64,000 bases of DNA, taken from Castellaniella sp. MT123. Its GTDB lineage: Bacteria; Pseudomonadota; Gammaproteobacteria; Burkholderiales; Burkholderiaceae_B. The notes under the pieces are model-generated. The model saw only the letters and a program-made list of their open reading frames with translations, was not told the DNA's origin and made no database searches. Shown here one piece after another: positions 16,355 to 27,020 of this stretch (position 1 is the stretch's first letter; every line of letters begins with the position of its first letter). The translations under genes and the position numbers were made by a program. The stretch lies in assembly GCF_039614765.1 (NCBI RefSeq), contig NZ_CP154879.1:1-64000 (forward strand), in the 5' to 3' direction.

Positions 16355-16636
16355 ATGAAAAAACTGTTTGCCTCCCTCGCCCTCGCCCTCGTCGCTGTTG
16401 TCACCCCGGTATGGGCCGCCACTCAAACCGTCACGCTGTCGGTGCCGGGCATGACTTGCGCGGCCTGTCCGATCACAGTCAAAAAGGCCATCTCGAAAGT
16501 AGATGGTGTAAGCAAGACCGACGTGAACTTCGACAAGCGCGAAGCCGTCGTCACCTTTGATGATGCCAAGACCAGCGTGCAAAAGCTGACCAAAGCCACC
16601 GAAGATGCCGGCTATCCGTCCAGCGTCAAGCAGTGA
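16355..16636 (+). CDS. merP: Periplasmic mercuric ion-binding protein MerP
   Basis: A 93-residue protein with a Sec signal peptide (MKKLFASLALALVAVVTP, cleavage after VWA) and a single HMA domain. The GMTCAACPITV loop binds Hg(II) through two cysteines. It scavenges Hg(II) in the periplasm for MerT. Length and sequence are typical of Tn21-type MerP. A ribosome site AGGAG is at 16343-16347. Confidence 0.96.
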   Translation: MKKLFASLALALVAVVTPVWAATQTVTLSVPGMTCAACPITVKKAISKVDGVSKTDVNFDKREAVVTFDDAKTSVQKLTKATEDAGYPSSVKQ

Positions 16637-16659
16637 TCCACTGAACCGGGAGCGACATC

Positions 16660-18812
<2,153 letters not shown>

Positions 18813-18826
18813 AAGGAGATGGAACC

Positions 18827-19453
18827 ATGAAGCTCGCCCCATATATAGAACGTCTCACTTCGGTCAATCGTACCAAGGGTACTGCAGATCTCTTGGTCCC
18901 ACTACTGCGGGAACTCGCCAAGGGGCGTCCGGTTTCACGAACGACACTTGCCGGGATTCTCGACTGGCCCGCTGAGCGAGTGGCCGCCGTACTCGAACAG
19001 GCCACCAGTACCGAATATGACAACGATGGGAACATCATCGGCTACGGCCTTACCATGCGCGAGACTTCGCATGTCTTTGAAATTGACGACCGTCGTCTGT
19101 ATGCCTGGTGCGCGCTGGACACCTTGATGTTTCCGGCGCTGATAGGCAGTACAGCTCGCGTCTCATCGCATTGCGCTGCAACCGGAGCACCCGTTTCACT
19201 CACGGTTTCATCCAGCGAGATACAGGCTGTCGAACCTGCCGGCATGGCAGTGTCCCTGGTACTGCCGCAGGAAGCAGCCGACGTTCGTCAGTCCTTCTGT
19301 TGCCATGTACATTTCTTTGCATCTGTCCCGACGGCGGAAGATTGGGCCTCCAAGCATCAAGGATTGACGATTGTAAGCGTCCACGAGGCTTTCGGCTTGG
19401 GCCAGGAGCTTAATCGACATCTGTTGCAGACCATGTCATCGAGGACACCGTGA
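18827..19453 (+). CDS. merB: Organomercurial lyase MerB
   Basis: A 208-residue lyase that protonolyses C-Hg bonds and hands Hg(II) to MerA, giving broad-spectrum resistance. The catalytic Cys95 and Asp98 are in [10 protein letters not shown] and the second catalytic cysteine is Cys158 in [11 protein letters not shown] (C96, D99 and C159 in the R831b enzyme). The start at 18827 has GAAAGGAG upstream. It is inserted between merA and merD, a layout known from broad-spectrum mer operons. A second, divergent MerB-like protein is encoded at 13403. Confidence 0.96.
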   Translation: MKLAPYIERLTSVNRTKGTADLLVPLLRELAKGRPVSRTTLAGILDWPAERVAAVLEQATSTEYDNDGNIIGYGLTMRETSHVFEIDDRRLYAWCALDTLMFPALIGSTARVSSHCAATGAPVSLTVSSSEIQAVEPAGMAVSLVLPQEAADVRQSFCCHVHFFASVPTAEDWASKHQGLTIVSVHEAFGLGQELNRHLLQTMSSRTP

Positions 19454-19564
19454 TTGGATATCGCCCCAATGTCCTACGGCACCGGCATCGGATTCGCAGC
19501 GCGCAGATTGAACTCGGCGAAACGGTATATGCATTGCCGTGAACCGACCAAAAGGAGGTGTTCG

Positions 19565-19930
19565 ATGAACGCCTACACGGTGTCCCGGCTGGCCATTGAT
19601 GCCGGGGTGAGCGTGCATATCGTGCGCGACTACCTGCTGCGCGGACTGCTGCGGCCGGTGGCGTGCACCCCAGGCGGCTACGGCTTGTTCGATGATGCGG
19701 CCTTGCAACGGCTGTGCTTCGTGCGGGCTGCCTTCGAAGCGGGCATCGGCCTCGATGCGCTGGCGCGGTTGTGCCGGGCACTCGATACGGCGGACGGCGA
19801 CCAGGCCACAGCGCAGCTTGTCTTGCTGCGCCAGTTCGTCGAACGCCGGCGCGAAGCGTTGGCCGATCTGGAAGTGCAGTTGGCCACCATGCCGACCGAA
19901 CCGGCACAGCACGCGGAGAGTCAGCCATGA
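19565..19930 (+). CDS. merD: MerD co-regulator of the mer operon
   Basis: A 121-residue MerR-like protein with helix-turn-helix [20 protein letters not shown] but without the metal-binding cysteine set of MerR. MerD down-regulates the operon by helping displace activated MerR from the operator. AAAAGGAGGTG precedes the ATG. Its stop overlaps the merE ATG (ATGA). Its length and sequence are typical. Confidence 0.94.
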   Translation: MNAYTVSRLAIDAGVSVHIVRDYLLRGLLRPVACTPGGYGLFDDAALQRLCFVRAAFEAGIGLDALARLCRALDTADGDQATAQLVLLRQFVERRREALADLEVQLATMPTEPAQHAESQP

Positions 19931-20163
19931 ACGGCCCCGAGCGTTTGCCGACCGAGACACACAAGCCGTTCACCGGCTACCTGTGGGGCGCGCTGGCCGT
20001 TCTCACCTGTCCCTGCCATTTGCCGATTCTCGCCGTTGTGCTCGCGGGGACGACGGCCGGCGCGTTCATCGGGGAGCATTGGGGTATTGCAGCCCTCACG
20101 CTGACCGGCTTGTTTGCTCTGTCCGTGACGCGGCTGTTGCGGGCCTTCAGGAGTGGATCATGA
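19927..20163 (+). CDS. merE: MerE mercury transport protein
   Basis: A 78-residue inner-membrane protein with two helices and the cysteine pair in [13 protein letters not shown], as in Tn21 MerE, which contributes to Hg(II) and methylmercury uptake. It overlaps merD upstream (ATGA) and the EAL gene downstream (ATGA), so the three are translationally coupled at the operon's end. Confidence 0.93.
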   Translation: MNGPERLPTETHKPFTGYLWGALAVLTCPCHLPILAVVLAGTTAGAFIGEHWGIAALTLTGLFALSVTRLLRAFRSGS

Positions 20164-21155
20164 CCTCTTCCCTGCCAACCGGTTGGACTGCGACGCAATT
20201 AGCGCAGGCGGCTGAGCGCGGGCAGCTTGAGCTTCACTACCAGCCGATTGTCGACTCGCGCAGTGACCATATTGTCGGTGCGGAAGCCCTGTTGCGCTGG
20301 CGGCATCCGACGCTCGGAATGTTGCCGCCGGGCCAGTTCCTGCCCATGGTCGAATCGTCCGGCCTGATGCCTGAAATCGGTGCTTGGGTGCTGGGCGCAG
20401 CCTGCCGCCAAATGCGCGAGTGGCTACCGCTGCAATGGAAGCCGTTCCGTCTGGCCGTCAACGTGTCGGCCAGTCAAGTGGGGCCAGATTTTAGTGACCA
20501 GGTGCAACGGATATTGGCGGATACGGGCTTGCCCGCCGAGTATTTGGAGATCGAGCTGACCGAATCGGTCGCCTTCGTCGCCCCGGCGATCTTCCCCATG
20601 CTGGAAGCCTTGCGACAGGTTGGCGTGCGGTTTGCCGCCGATGACTTCGGTACGGGTTATTCCTGCCTGCAACACTTGAAGTGCTGCCCGATTACCACGC
20701 TCAAGATTGATCAGTCGTTCGTTGCGGAACTCGTGGACGACGCCCGCGACCAGACCATCGTGCGCGCTGTGATCCAGCTTGCGCATGGGCTGGGTATGGA
20801 CGTGGTGGCCGAAGGCGTGGAGACCACCGCCAGCTTCGCGCAGTTACGGCAAGCAGACTGCGACGCGGTGCAGGGCTTTCTCTTCGCCAGGCCAATGCCG
20901 CCGGCGGCATTCGTCGGTTTCGTCAACCAATGGAGGGGTGCCACCATGAATGTCAACGAACCGACCACCAGTTGCTGCGTGTGCTGCAAGGAAATTCCGC
21001 TCGATGCTGCCTTCACCCCGGAAGGGGCCGAATACGTCGAGCATTTCTGCGGTCTGGATTGCTATGTACGCTTTCAGGCACGCGCCAAGGCTGTGACAGA
21101 ATCAAGAGGGCAACTTCCCGATGGCGACAAGGCGATCAACAAGCCGATAGGCTAA
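20160..21155 (+). CDS. urf2: Urf2: EAL domain protein with C-terminal DUF3330 segment
   Basis: A 331-residue protein typical of the distal end of Tn21/Tn501-type mer operons. Residues about 1-255 form an EAL phosphodiesterase domain ([10 protein letters not shown], then [13 protein letters not shown] and KIDQSFV). The C-terminal about 69 residues, from an internal Met at 20946, form a cysteine-rich DUF3330 unit ([25 protein letters not shown]), elsewhere often a separate gene. Cyclic-di-GMP hydrolysis is possible but not shown for this family. No transposase follows it here. Confidence 0.85.
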   Translation: MTSSLPTGWTATQLAQAAERGQLELHYQPIVDSRSDHIVGAEALLRWRHPTLGMLPPGQFLPMVESSGLMPEIGAWVLGAACRQMREWLPLQWKPFRLAVNVSASQVGPDFSDQVQRILADTGLPAEYLEIELTESVAFVAPAIFPMLEALRQVGVRFAADDFGTGYSCLQHLKCCPITTLKIDQSFVAELVDDARDQTIVRAVIQLAHGLGMDVVAEGVETTASFAQLRQADCDAVQGFLFARPMPPAAFVGFVNQWRGATMNVNEPTTSCCVCCKEIPLDAAFTPEGAEYVEHFCGLDCYVRFQARAKAVTESRGQLPDGDKAINKPIG

Positions 21156-21398
21156 CCCGGTCATTGCAATGGTGAGGCAGAGACCAAATCGAGCCATGCG
21201 TGTAATTTGGGGACATTCGCTACAGCGAAGTCACGCAGTCCCAATTAACGCTTGACTTTGGAGTAGTCGCGAATTGAAGTTTTCATCGCTGCCTACCCCT
21301 GAGCAGTTCCGTACCATGCTATGCCAGGCCGATGCGTCCAGCTGAAACTTTCGCCCAGCGCAAGGAAATCGTCAAACTGTTCGGTTAGGTCAGCCAAC
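21156..21398. other. Junction between mer cargo and right conjugation core
   Basis: This 243-bp gap has no convincing gene. No 38-bp Tn21/Tn501-type inverted repeat, resolvase or transposase fragment was recognised. A short coding-like tail at the end (MRPAETFAQRKEIVKLFG then a stop, about 21330-21386) may be the remnant of a deleted gene. Confidence 0.5.
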
Positions 21399-22310
21399 AT
21401 GGAGTTACGTCATCTTCGTTGTTTTATCGCAGTGGCCGAAGAGTTGCACTTCGCCCGTGCGGCCGAGCGCCTGCACATCGAACAGTCGCCGTTGTCGCGA
21501 ACTATCAAGGAACTGGAGTCCTACTTGGCCGTGCAGTTGTTCGAGCGGACGACACGGCGCACGCGGTTGACCTGGGCGGGTAAAGTCTTTCTGGAGGAGA
21601 CTCATCGCATCTTCTCAGCTATCGACCAGGCTAAAGCCAGCGTGAAGGCGGCGGCTACCGGTTATCACGGCCGCCTGCGTATCGCGCTGTCCGATGGCAT
21701 CGCCCAGCCACGACTATCGGCTTTGCTTGCACAGTGCCGCGAGGATGAACCAGAGGTGGAGATTCGCTTGTCGGAAACACCGCTGTCGCAGCAGATCAAG
21801 GGGCTGAACAGTGACCTGTATGACGCGGGGTTTGCACTATCTGATGAAGTGGGAGAAGGCCTCATCGCTGAGGCCATCTGGAGTGAGTCGCTCGTGGTCG
21901 CGGTACCGGCTCGCCATCCGATCCTGGTGCACCGGCGCATCCCACTCGACGAGGTGTTGCGCTATCCGCTGGTGCTCTGCCATCCCGAAATCTGCGAAGG
22001 CTTCTGGCAGCAGATCAAGCGGGTGCTGCGCACGGCGGATGCCAAACCCATCGTGGCGGATCGTGTGCCGACGCTGGACTTGATGACGACCTTGGTGGCC
22101 GCTGGTTACGGCTTGGGGTTCGCGGGTGAAAGCCAGATCGCCGTATGCCGCAATCCCGATGTGATTGCCCGCCCGCTGGCCGGTCGTTCGCCGATGCTGA
22201 CCACCTACCTGCTGCGACCAGACACCGAGCCCTCGGAACAGTTGAGCCGCTTCATCGACAGGGTGAGTCCTATCGATGATCAAGCATCGAATGCCGCCAC
22301 TATTCAATGA
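21399..22310 (+). CDS. traR: LysR-family regulator of the transfer module
   Basis: A 303-residue LysR-type regulator: N-terminal winged helix (MELRHLRCFIAVAEELHFA, QSPLSRTIKELE, LFERTTRRTRLT), then a periplasmic-binding-like effector domain (about 90-290). I start at the ATG at 21399, where LysR homology begins. In Tn4371-type elements a LysR gene, often called traR, precedes traG and the trb genes, so it probably controls transfer. The effector is unknown. Confidence 0.85.
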   Translation: MELRHLRCFIAVAEELHFARAAERLHIEQSPLSRTIKELESYLAVQLFERTTRRTRLTWAGKVFLEETHRIFSAIDQAKASVKAAATGYHGRLRIALSDGIAQPRLSALLAQCREDEPEVEIRLSETPLSQQIKGLNSDLYDAGFALSDEVGEGLIAEAIWSESLVVAVPARHPILVHRRIPLDEVLRYPLVLCHPEICEGFWQQIKRVLRTADAKPIVADRVPTLDLMTTLVAAGYGLGFAGESQIAVCRNPDVIARPLAGRSPMLTTYLLRPDTEPSEQLSRFIDRVSPIDDQASNAATIQ

Positions 22311-22321
22311 GAGGCCATGCC

Positions 22322-22564
22322 ATGAAGATGATTACTGCCCTGATGCTCGCGGTGCTGCTGACCGCCTGCGGCCAGTCCGCGCCCACGGATACGGTCGAAT
22401 CACTGGCCGCCAACCCCGAGCGGTTAAAGGAACTGCGCATGCAGTGCAAGGCCGATCGCGCGAAGCTGGGCGAGGCGCTGTGCAATGCCGTGGCAGAAGC
22501 CACGCACAAGCGCTTCATGGGTAACGGCACACCGTACACGCCCGAGCCGGCCCCGAAGAACTGA
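22322..22564 (+). CDS. EexN-like entry-exclusion lipoprotein
   Basis: An 80-residue lipoprotein with a signal peptide ending in lipobox LLTACG (Cys16). The rest matches small EexN-type proteins (ERLKELRMQCKADRAKLG, then EATHKRFMGNGTPY). These reduce entry of related conjugative elements. The C-terminal RFMGNGTPY motif recurs as RRFIGDGTPY at the C-terminus of TrbJ in the same element. It starts 11 bp after the LysR gene. Confidence 0.78.
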   Translation: MKMITALMLAVLLTACGQSAPTDTVESLAANPERLKELRMQCKADRAKLGEALCNAVAEATHKRFMGNGTPYTPEPAPKN

Positions 22565-22845
22565 TCGCTTCACGCAGATAGCGACTCTGCGCCGGTCAAT
22601 GCCCGTTACATGGCTCCATACGTGCCAATTCTTCACGTCGGCAAAAAATCCTTCAAAAATCGTCATACACGCCGCAGCGCGCATCCGCTTGCGGCGTTTT
22701 TCCTGTCTACGCCCCTGCTGGAAATCTTTCTTTTTCTCCTTTGATTGTGCCGATAACGGTCTTTGACCGGCACTGAGTTGACACCGAACCTCGCGTCTGC
22801 GGCACGTCTTTGTGCGCGACGTGCAGGAGAAATTCGGAGGTCAGA
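22565..22845. other. Non-coding gap upstream of traG
   Basis: This 281-bp stretch between the EexN-like gene and traG has no ORF that looks real. It contains a short AT-rich tract (about 22625-22750), a plausible promoter region for the traG-trb operon, but I cannot name clear -35/-10 boxes. Confidence 0.5.
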
Positions 22846-24837
22846 ATGCAAGGGACCAGTGTGCTGTTCGGTCAGGTGCTGACGGTGTTTGGCATCGTCA
22901 TCGCCGGCGTGTGGGGCGCCACACAATGGACCGCCGCTGCACTGGGCTACCAGCTACGCCTCGGCACTCCCTGGTTCGATTTCTTCGGTACGCCGATCTA
23001 CCACCCTTGGCGGCTGTTCGAGTGGTGGTTCGTCTTCGACGCCTACGCGCCGCATATCTTCAACACGGGTGGTGCGATCGCTGGCGCCGGTGGCCTGGTT
23101 GCCATGGTGGTCGCCATCGGTATGTCGATCTGGCGCTCGCGGCAATCCAAGCTGGTCACTACCTACGGCTCCGCACGCTGGGCCGATGCAAAGGAAATCC
23201 GCAAGGCCGGGCTGACCGACCCGGCCGGTGTCTTCCTCGGTCTGCATGACAACCAGTATCTGCGCCATGAAGGACCGGAACACGTCCTGACCTTCGCGCC
23301 TACACGCTCGGGCAAAGGCGTGGGTCTGGTAGTGCCGACGCTGTTGTCGTGGCCTGCATCCGCAGTCATCCACGACATCAAAGGCGAGAACTGGAACATC
23401 ACCGCAGGTTGGCGTTCGCGCTTCTCGCACTGCCTGCTGTTCAACCCCACTGACCCCAAGTCCGCCGCTTATAACCCGCTGCTGGAAGTGCGACGCGGCG
23501 CGCATGAAGTGCGCGATGTGCAAAACATCGCCGACATCCTGGTTGATCCCGAAGGTGCGCTGGAGCGGCGCAACCATTGGGAGAAGACTTCGCACGCGCT
23601 GCTCGTCGGCGCGATCTTGCATGTGCTCTATGCGGGTGAAGACAAGACGCTGCGTGGCGTCGCCAATTTCCTGTCCGATCCGGCTTGCCCGTTCGAGGTG
23701 ACCTTGCACCGGATGATGAGCACGCGGCACCTGGGCACGAGCACCCATCCTGTCGTTGCATCGGCCGCGCGCGAAGTGCTCAACAAGAGCGACAACGAGC
23801 GTTCGGGTGTGCTGTCCACGGCCATGAGTTTTTTGGGTTTGTACCGCGACCCCACGGTGGCCGAAGTCACGTCGCGCTGCGACTGGCGCATCGCCGACCT
23901 GATCTCTGCCGAACATCCCGTGTCGCTGTACCTGGTGGTGCCGCCATCGGACATCAGCCGCACCAAGCCGCTGATCCGACTGATCCTGAACCAGATCGGT
24001 CGAAGGCTCACTGAGTCGCTTGATGGTTCTGATGGCGTGGAACGCAAGCACAAGCTGCTGTTGATGCTTGATGAGTTTCCGGCGCTGGGCCGTCTGGACT
24101 TCTTTGAATCGGCACTGGCCTTCATGGCCGGCTACGGCTTGCGTGCCTTCCTGATTTCGCAGTCGCTCAACCAGATTGACAAGGCCTACGGCCAGAACCA
24201 TTCGATTCTGGACAACTGCCATGTGCGCGTGACCTTCGCCACCAACGACGAACGCACGGCCAAACGCATCTCCGAGACACTGGGCACCGCCACCGAGCTG
24301 CGCGCGCAACGCAACTATGCGGGCCATCGTTTGGCGCCATGGTTGGGCCACCTGATGGTGTCGCGCCAGGAGACAGCGCGGCCACTGTTGACCCCAGGCG
24401 AAGTCATGCAACTGCCACCCGATGAATCGGTGGTGATGGTCTCCGGCCATGCGCCAATCAAGGCGAAGAAGCTGCGCTACTACCTTGACGCCAACTTCAA
24501 GCGGCGCGTACTGCCGCCGCCCACGTTGATGCTGGGTCGCTACGCCGACGTGCCTGCAGCGCGCGCCGACGACTGGAGTGCCTTGGCGATCCCCACGACG
24601 CCAGCCACGTCCGCCACGGCTGGACTGGGTGAATCAGCCGATGACGGCGGCCCCCGCCAGCAGCCGGAGTTGTCCGAGATTGCCACCTACAGCCCCGAAC
24701 TCGATCAGTCGGCCAGCGACCTGTCGCTGCTCGATGACGACGACTTGCCGCTTCCCCTCCCATCCCAGTTCGACCCGCGCTTGCAGCGCACGGCGCGGCT
24801 GGCAGCCCTCGACCCTGACGACGGAATCCAGCTATGA
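22846..24837 (+). CDS. traG: Type IV coupling protein TraG/VirD4
   Basis: A 663-residue hexameric ATPase that connects the relaxase-DNA complex to the mating channel. It has N-terminal membrane helices (about 8-30 and 72-96), Walker A PTRSGKGV (152-159) and Walker B LLLMLDEFPALG. GAGGTCAGA precedes the ATG at 22846. The C-terminal about 100 residues are acidic and proline-rich and probably contact the relaxosome. Its stop overlaps the next ATG (ATGA). Confidence 0.95.
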   Translation: MQGTSVLFGQVLTVFGIVIAGVWGATQWTAAALGYQLRLGTPWFDFFGTPIYHPWRLFEWWFVFDAYAPHIFNTGGAIAGAGGLVAMVVAIGMSIWRSRQSKLVTTYGSARWADAKEIRKAGLTDPAGVFLGLHDNQYLRHEGPEHVLTFAPTRSGKGVGLVVPTLLSWPASAVIHDIKGENWNITAGWRSRFSHCLLFNPTDPKSAAYNPLLEVRRGAHEVRDVQNIADILVDPEGALERRNHWEKTSHALLVGAILHVLYAGEDKTLRGVANFLSDPACPFEVTLHRMMSTRHLGTSTHPVVASAAREVLNKSDNERSGVLSTAMSFLGLYRDPTVAEVTSRCDWRIADLISAEHPVSLYLVVPPSDISRTKPLIRLILNQIGRRLTESLDGSDGVERKHKLLLMLDEFPALGRLDFFESALAFMAGYGLRAFLISQSLNQIDKAYGQNHSILDNCHVRVTFATNDERTAKRISETLGTATELRAQRNYAGHRLAPWLGHLMVSRQETARPLLTPGEVMQLPPDESVVMVSGHAPIKAKKLRYYLDANFKRRVLPPPTLMLGRYADVPAARADDWSALAIPTTPATSATAGLGESADDGGPRQQPELSEIATYSPELDQSASDLSLLDDDDLPLPLPSQFDPRLQRTARLAALDPDDGIQL

Positions 24838-25286
24838 CCCAAGCTCGCTTGAATCTCTTCATTCAACCCGACCACGCCAAGCGCCTGGACGAACTGGCCG
24901 CCAAGAAAGGCGTCTCCAAGTCCTCCATCGTCGCGGCGGCACTGGCGTCCTGGCTATCGCCGGACGCGGGCGACCAACGCGAGGCGGCAACGGCCAAACG
25001 GCTGGATCGCTTGTCGCGTCAATTCGAGCGTCTGGAGCGTGACCAGAACATCTTGATCGAGACGATGGCGCTGTACGTCCGCTACTACCTCACCGTCAGC
25101 ACGCCGGTACCGGAGGCCCATCAGGAAGCCGCCAAGGCCCAGGGCAAGGCCCGCTTCGAGCAGTTCGTCGAACAGCTTGGTCGCCATGTGCTGCGCGGGC
25201 GCAGTCTGGTCAAGGAGGTCTACGAAGAAATCCAGCCTGATGCCGCGCGGCTGCCAGAAGCGGCCATGCAGGAGGACGGGGCATGA
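24834..25286 (+). CDS. CopG-family ribbon-helix-helix protein
   Basis: A 150-residue protein with an N-terminal ribbon-helix-helix domain (ARLNLFIQPDHAKRLDELAA, VSKSSIVAAAL) followed by a mostly helical, probably oligomerising C-terminal part. In Tn4371-like elements such a CopG-type gene lies between traG and trbB and may bind DNA at oriT or repress the transfer operon. Overlaps of 4 bases on both sides show coupling. Confidence 0.85.
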   Translation: MTQARLNLFIQPDHAKRLDELAAKKGVSKSSIVAAALASWLSPDAGDQREAATAKRLDRLSRQFERLERDQNILIETMALYVRYYLTVSTPVPEAHQEAAKAQGKARFEQFVEQLGRHVLRGRSLVKEVYEEIQPDAARLPEAAMQEDGA

Positions 25287-26353
25287 GCGCCGTCCCGAAG
25301 TTGCCACCCGAGTTGCAGCTTAAGCCGCCGTCATCCGCCGCCACATCGCTGGACCGGCGCATCCGCATGCTGCGCACGGCGATGGGGCCGCTGATTGCCG
25401 CCGCACTGGAAGACCCGGACGTGGTGGAGATCATGCTCAACCCGGACGGCTCCTTGTGGATTGATCGGCTGTCGTCGGGCCGCTCGCCTACAGGCGTCAA
25501 GCTGTCCGAGGCCGATGGCGAACGCATCATCCGGCTGGTTGCCGCCCATGTTGGCACCGAAGTGCATCGCGGCCAGCCATTGCTGACCGCCGAACTGCCG
25601 GAAACGGGTGAACGTTTCGAGGGCATCCTGCCACCGGCTGCGCCGGGACCGGCCTTCGCCTTGCGCAAGCGCGCGGTGAGCATCATTGGTCTGGAGCGCT
25701 ATGTCGCCGACAGCATCCTGACCGAGGAACAAGCCGAATTTCTGCGCCACGCAGTGCGTGAGCGGCAGAACATTCTGATTGCTGGGGGCACCAGCACCGG
25801 CAAGACCACGCTGGCCAATGCGTTGCTGGCCGAGATTGCCGCCACCGGCGACCGGGTGCTGGTCCTCGAAGACACCGTGGAACTTCAGTGTGCCGCCCGC
25901 GACCATGTATCGCTGCGCACGCGGGCCAACGTGGTGTCGATGGCCGAACTGGTGCGGGCCACGATGCGCCTGCGGCCGGATCGCGTCATCGTCGGTGAAG
26001 TGCGCGGCGGCGAAGCCCTGGACCTGATCAAGGTCTGGGGCACCGGGCACCCTGGCGGTATCGCCACCATCCACGCCAGTTCCGCCCACGGTGCGCTGCT
26101 ACGCCTGGAACAACTGATCCTCGAAGTCGCCTTGACACCGCCGCGTGCGCTGATCGCCGAGGCGGTGAATGTCGTTGTCTTCATCGCTGGGCGCGGACGC
26201 GCCCGCCATGTCCAGACCATCGCCCGCGTGGTCGGCTTCGACGGCCACGGCTACCAACTCGACGAAGCCCTGGCACCGCCATTCCCTTTGCTACAGCCGC
26301 CGCTTCCAACCATTTCGCTCCCTTCCTCAACCACCCCTGGAGAACTGCCATGA
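25283..26353 (+). CDS. trbB: TrbB (VirB11-type) secretion ATPase
   Basis: A 356-residue traffic ATPase of the mating-pair formation apparatus. Walker A is GGTSTGKTTLANALL, the Asp box is LVLEDTVELQ, Walker B is RVIVGEVRGGEALD, and the His box is GHPGGIATIHA. These are in the order and spacing of VirB11/TrbB. It is the first gene of the trb set. Confidence 0.95.
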   Translation: MSAVPKLPPELQLKPPSSAATSLDRRIRMLRTAMGPLIAAALEDPDVVEIMLNPDGSLWIDRLSSGRSPTGVKLSEADGERIIRLVAAHVGTEVHRGQPLLTAELPETGERFEGILPPAAPGPAFALRKRAVSIIGLERYVADSILTEEQAEFLRHAVRERQNILIAGGTSTGKTTLANALLAEIAATGDRVLVLEDTVELQCAARDHVSLRTRANVVSMAELVRATMRLRPDRVIVGEVRGGEALDLIKVWGTGHPGGIATIHASSAHGALLRLEQLILEVALTPPRALIAEAVNVVVFIAGRGRARHVQTIARVVGFDGHGYQLDEALAPPFPLLQPPLPTISLPSSTTPGELP

Positions 26354-26718
26354 CGTACACCGTACACACCACTTTTTCGACTTCCCGCTTTTCTGTAAAT
26401 CCGCATCTGCGGCTGGCGTTGCACGTTGCCGTGCTCGCCGCGCTGTTGCTGTGTCTGGCAACGACGGCCCACGCGGCCGGCTCCAGCATGCCCTGGGAAG
26501 GGCCGCTGCAATCCATTCTTGAGTCGATCCAGGGGCCGGTGGCCCGGATCGTGGCGGTCATCATCATCATTTCCACCGGCCTGGCGCTGGCCTTTGGCGA
26601 TACGTCGGGTGGCTTTCGCAAGCTGATTCAGATCGTATTCGGGCTGTCGATTGCGTTCGCCGCTTCCTCGTTCTTCCTGTCGTTCTTCTCGTTCTCGGGC
26701 GGGGCGGTGGTCGCATGA
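26350..26718 (+). CDS. trbC: TrbC pilin precursor
   Basis: A 122-residue VirB2/TrbC-family pilin precursor with a long N-terminal signal region ending in the VAVLAALLLCLATTAHA segment and two hydrophobic helices in the mature part. P-type pilins are trimmed and cyclised by TraF, encoded at 2160. It overlaps trbB and trbD by 4 bases each. Confidence 0.9.
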   Translation: MTYTVHTTFSTSRFSVNPHLRLALHVAVLAALLLCLATTAHAAGSSMPWEGPLQSILESIQGPVARIVAVIIIISTGLALAFGDTSGGFRKLIQIVFGLSIAFAASSFFLSFFSFSGGAVVA

Positions 26719-26999
26719 GCGCTCCCAACGAATTCGCGGCGGGCTTTGCCAGTGGTTTCGAGATTCCGCTGCATCGCTCACTGACCGAACCCATCCTGCT
26801 GGGCGGCGCGCCGCGCACCGTGGCGATTGCCAACGGCACGCTGGCCGCCGCCGTCGGCCTGGGCCTGCAACTGTGGATTCCCGGTCTGGTGCTGTGGATC
26901 GTCGGCCATTCGCTGGCAGTCTGGGGTGCGCGGCTCGATCCCCAGTTCATGGCCGTGTTCGCCCGGCATATCAAACACCGCCCACTGCTGGATGTGTAA
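26715..26999 (+). CDS. trbD: TrbD (VirB3-like) membrane protein
   Basis: A 94-residue VirB3-family inner-membrane protein with a typical IPLHRSLTEPILLGGAPR N-terminus and two adjacent hydrophobic segments. It pairs with TrbE at the base of the secretion channel. Confidence 0.9.
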   Translation: MSAPNEFAAGFASGFEIPLHRSLTEPILLGGAPRTVAIANGTLAAAVGLGLQLWIPGLVLWIVGHSLAVWGARLDPQFMAVFARHIKHRPLLDV

Positions 27000-27020
27000 G
27001 GCGAATGAGGAGAACACACC

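Noticed and set aside
21156..21398. Tn21/Tn501 terminal inverted repeat after the mer operon
   Set aside because: No 38-bp end starting with the typical G-rich sequence was recognised by eye.
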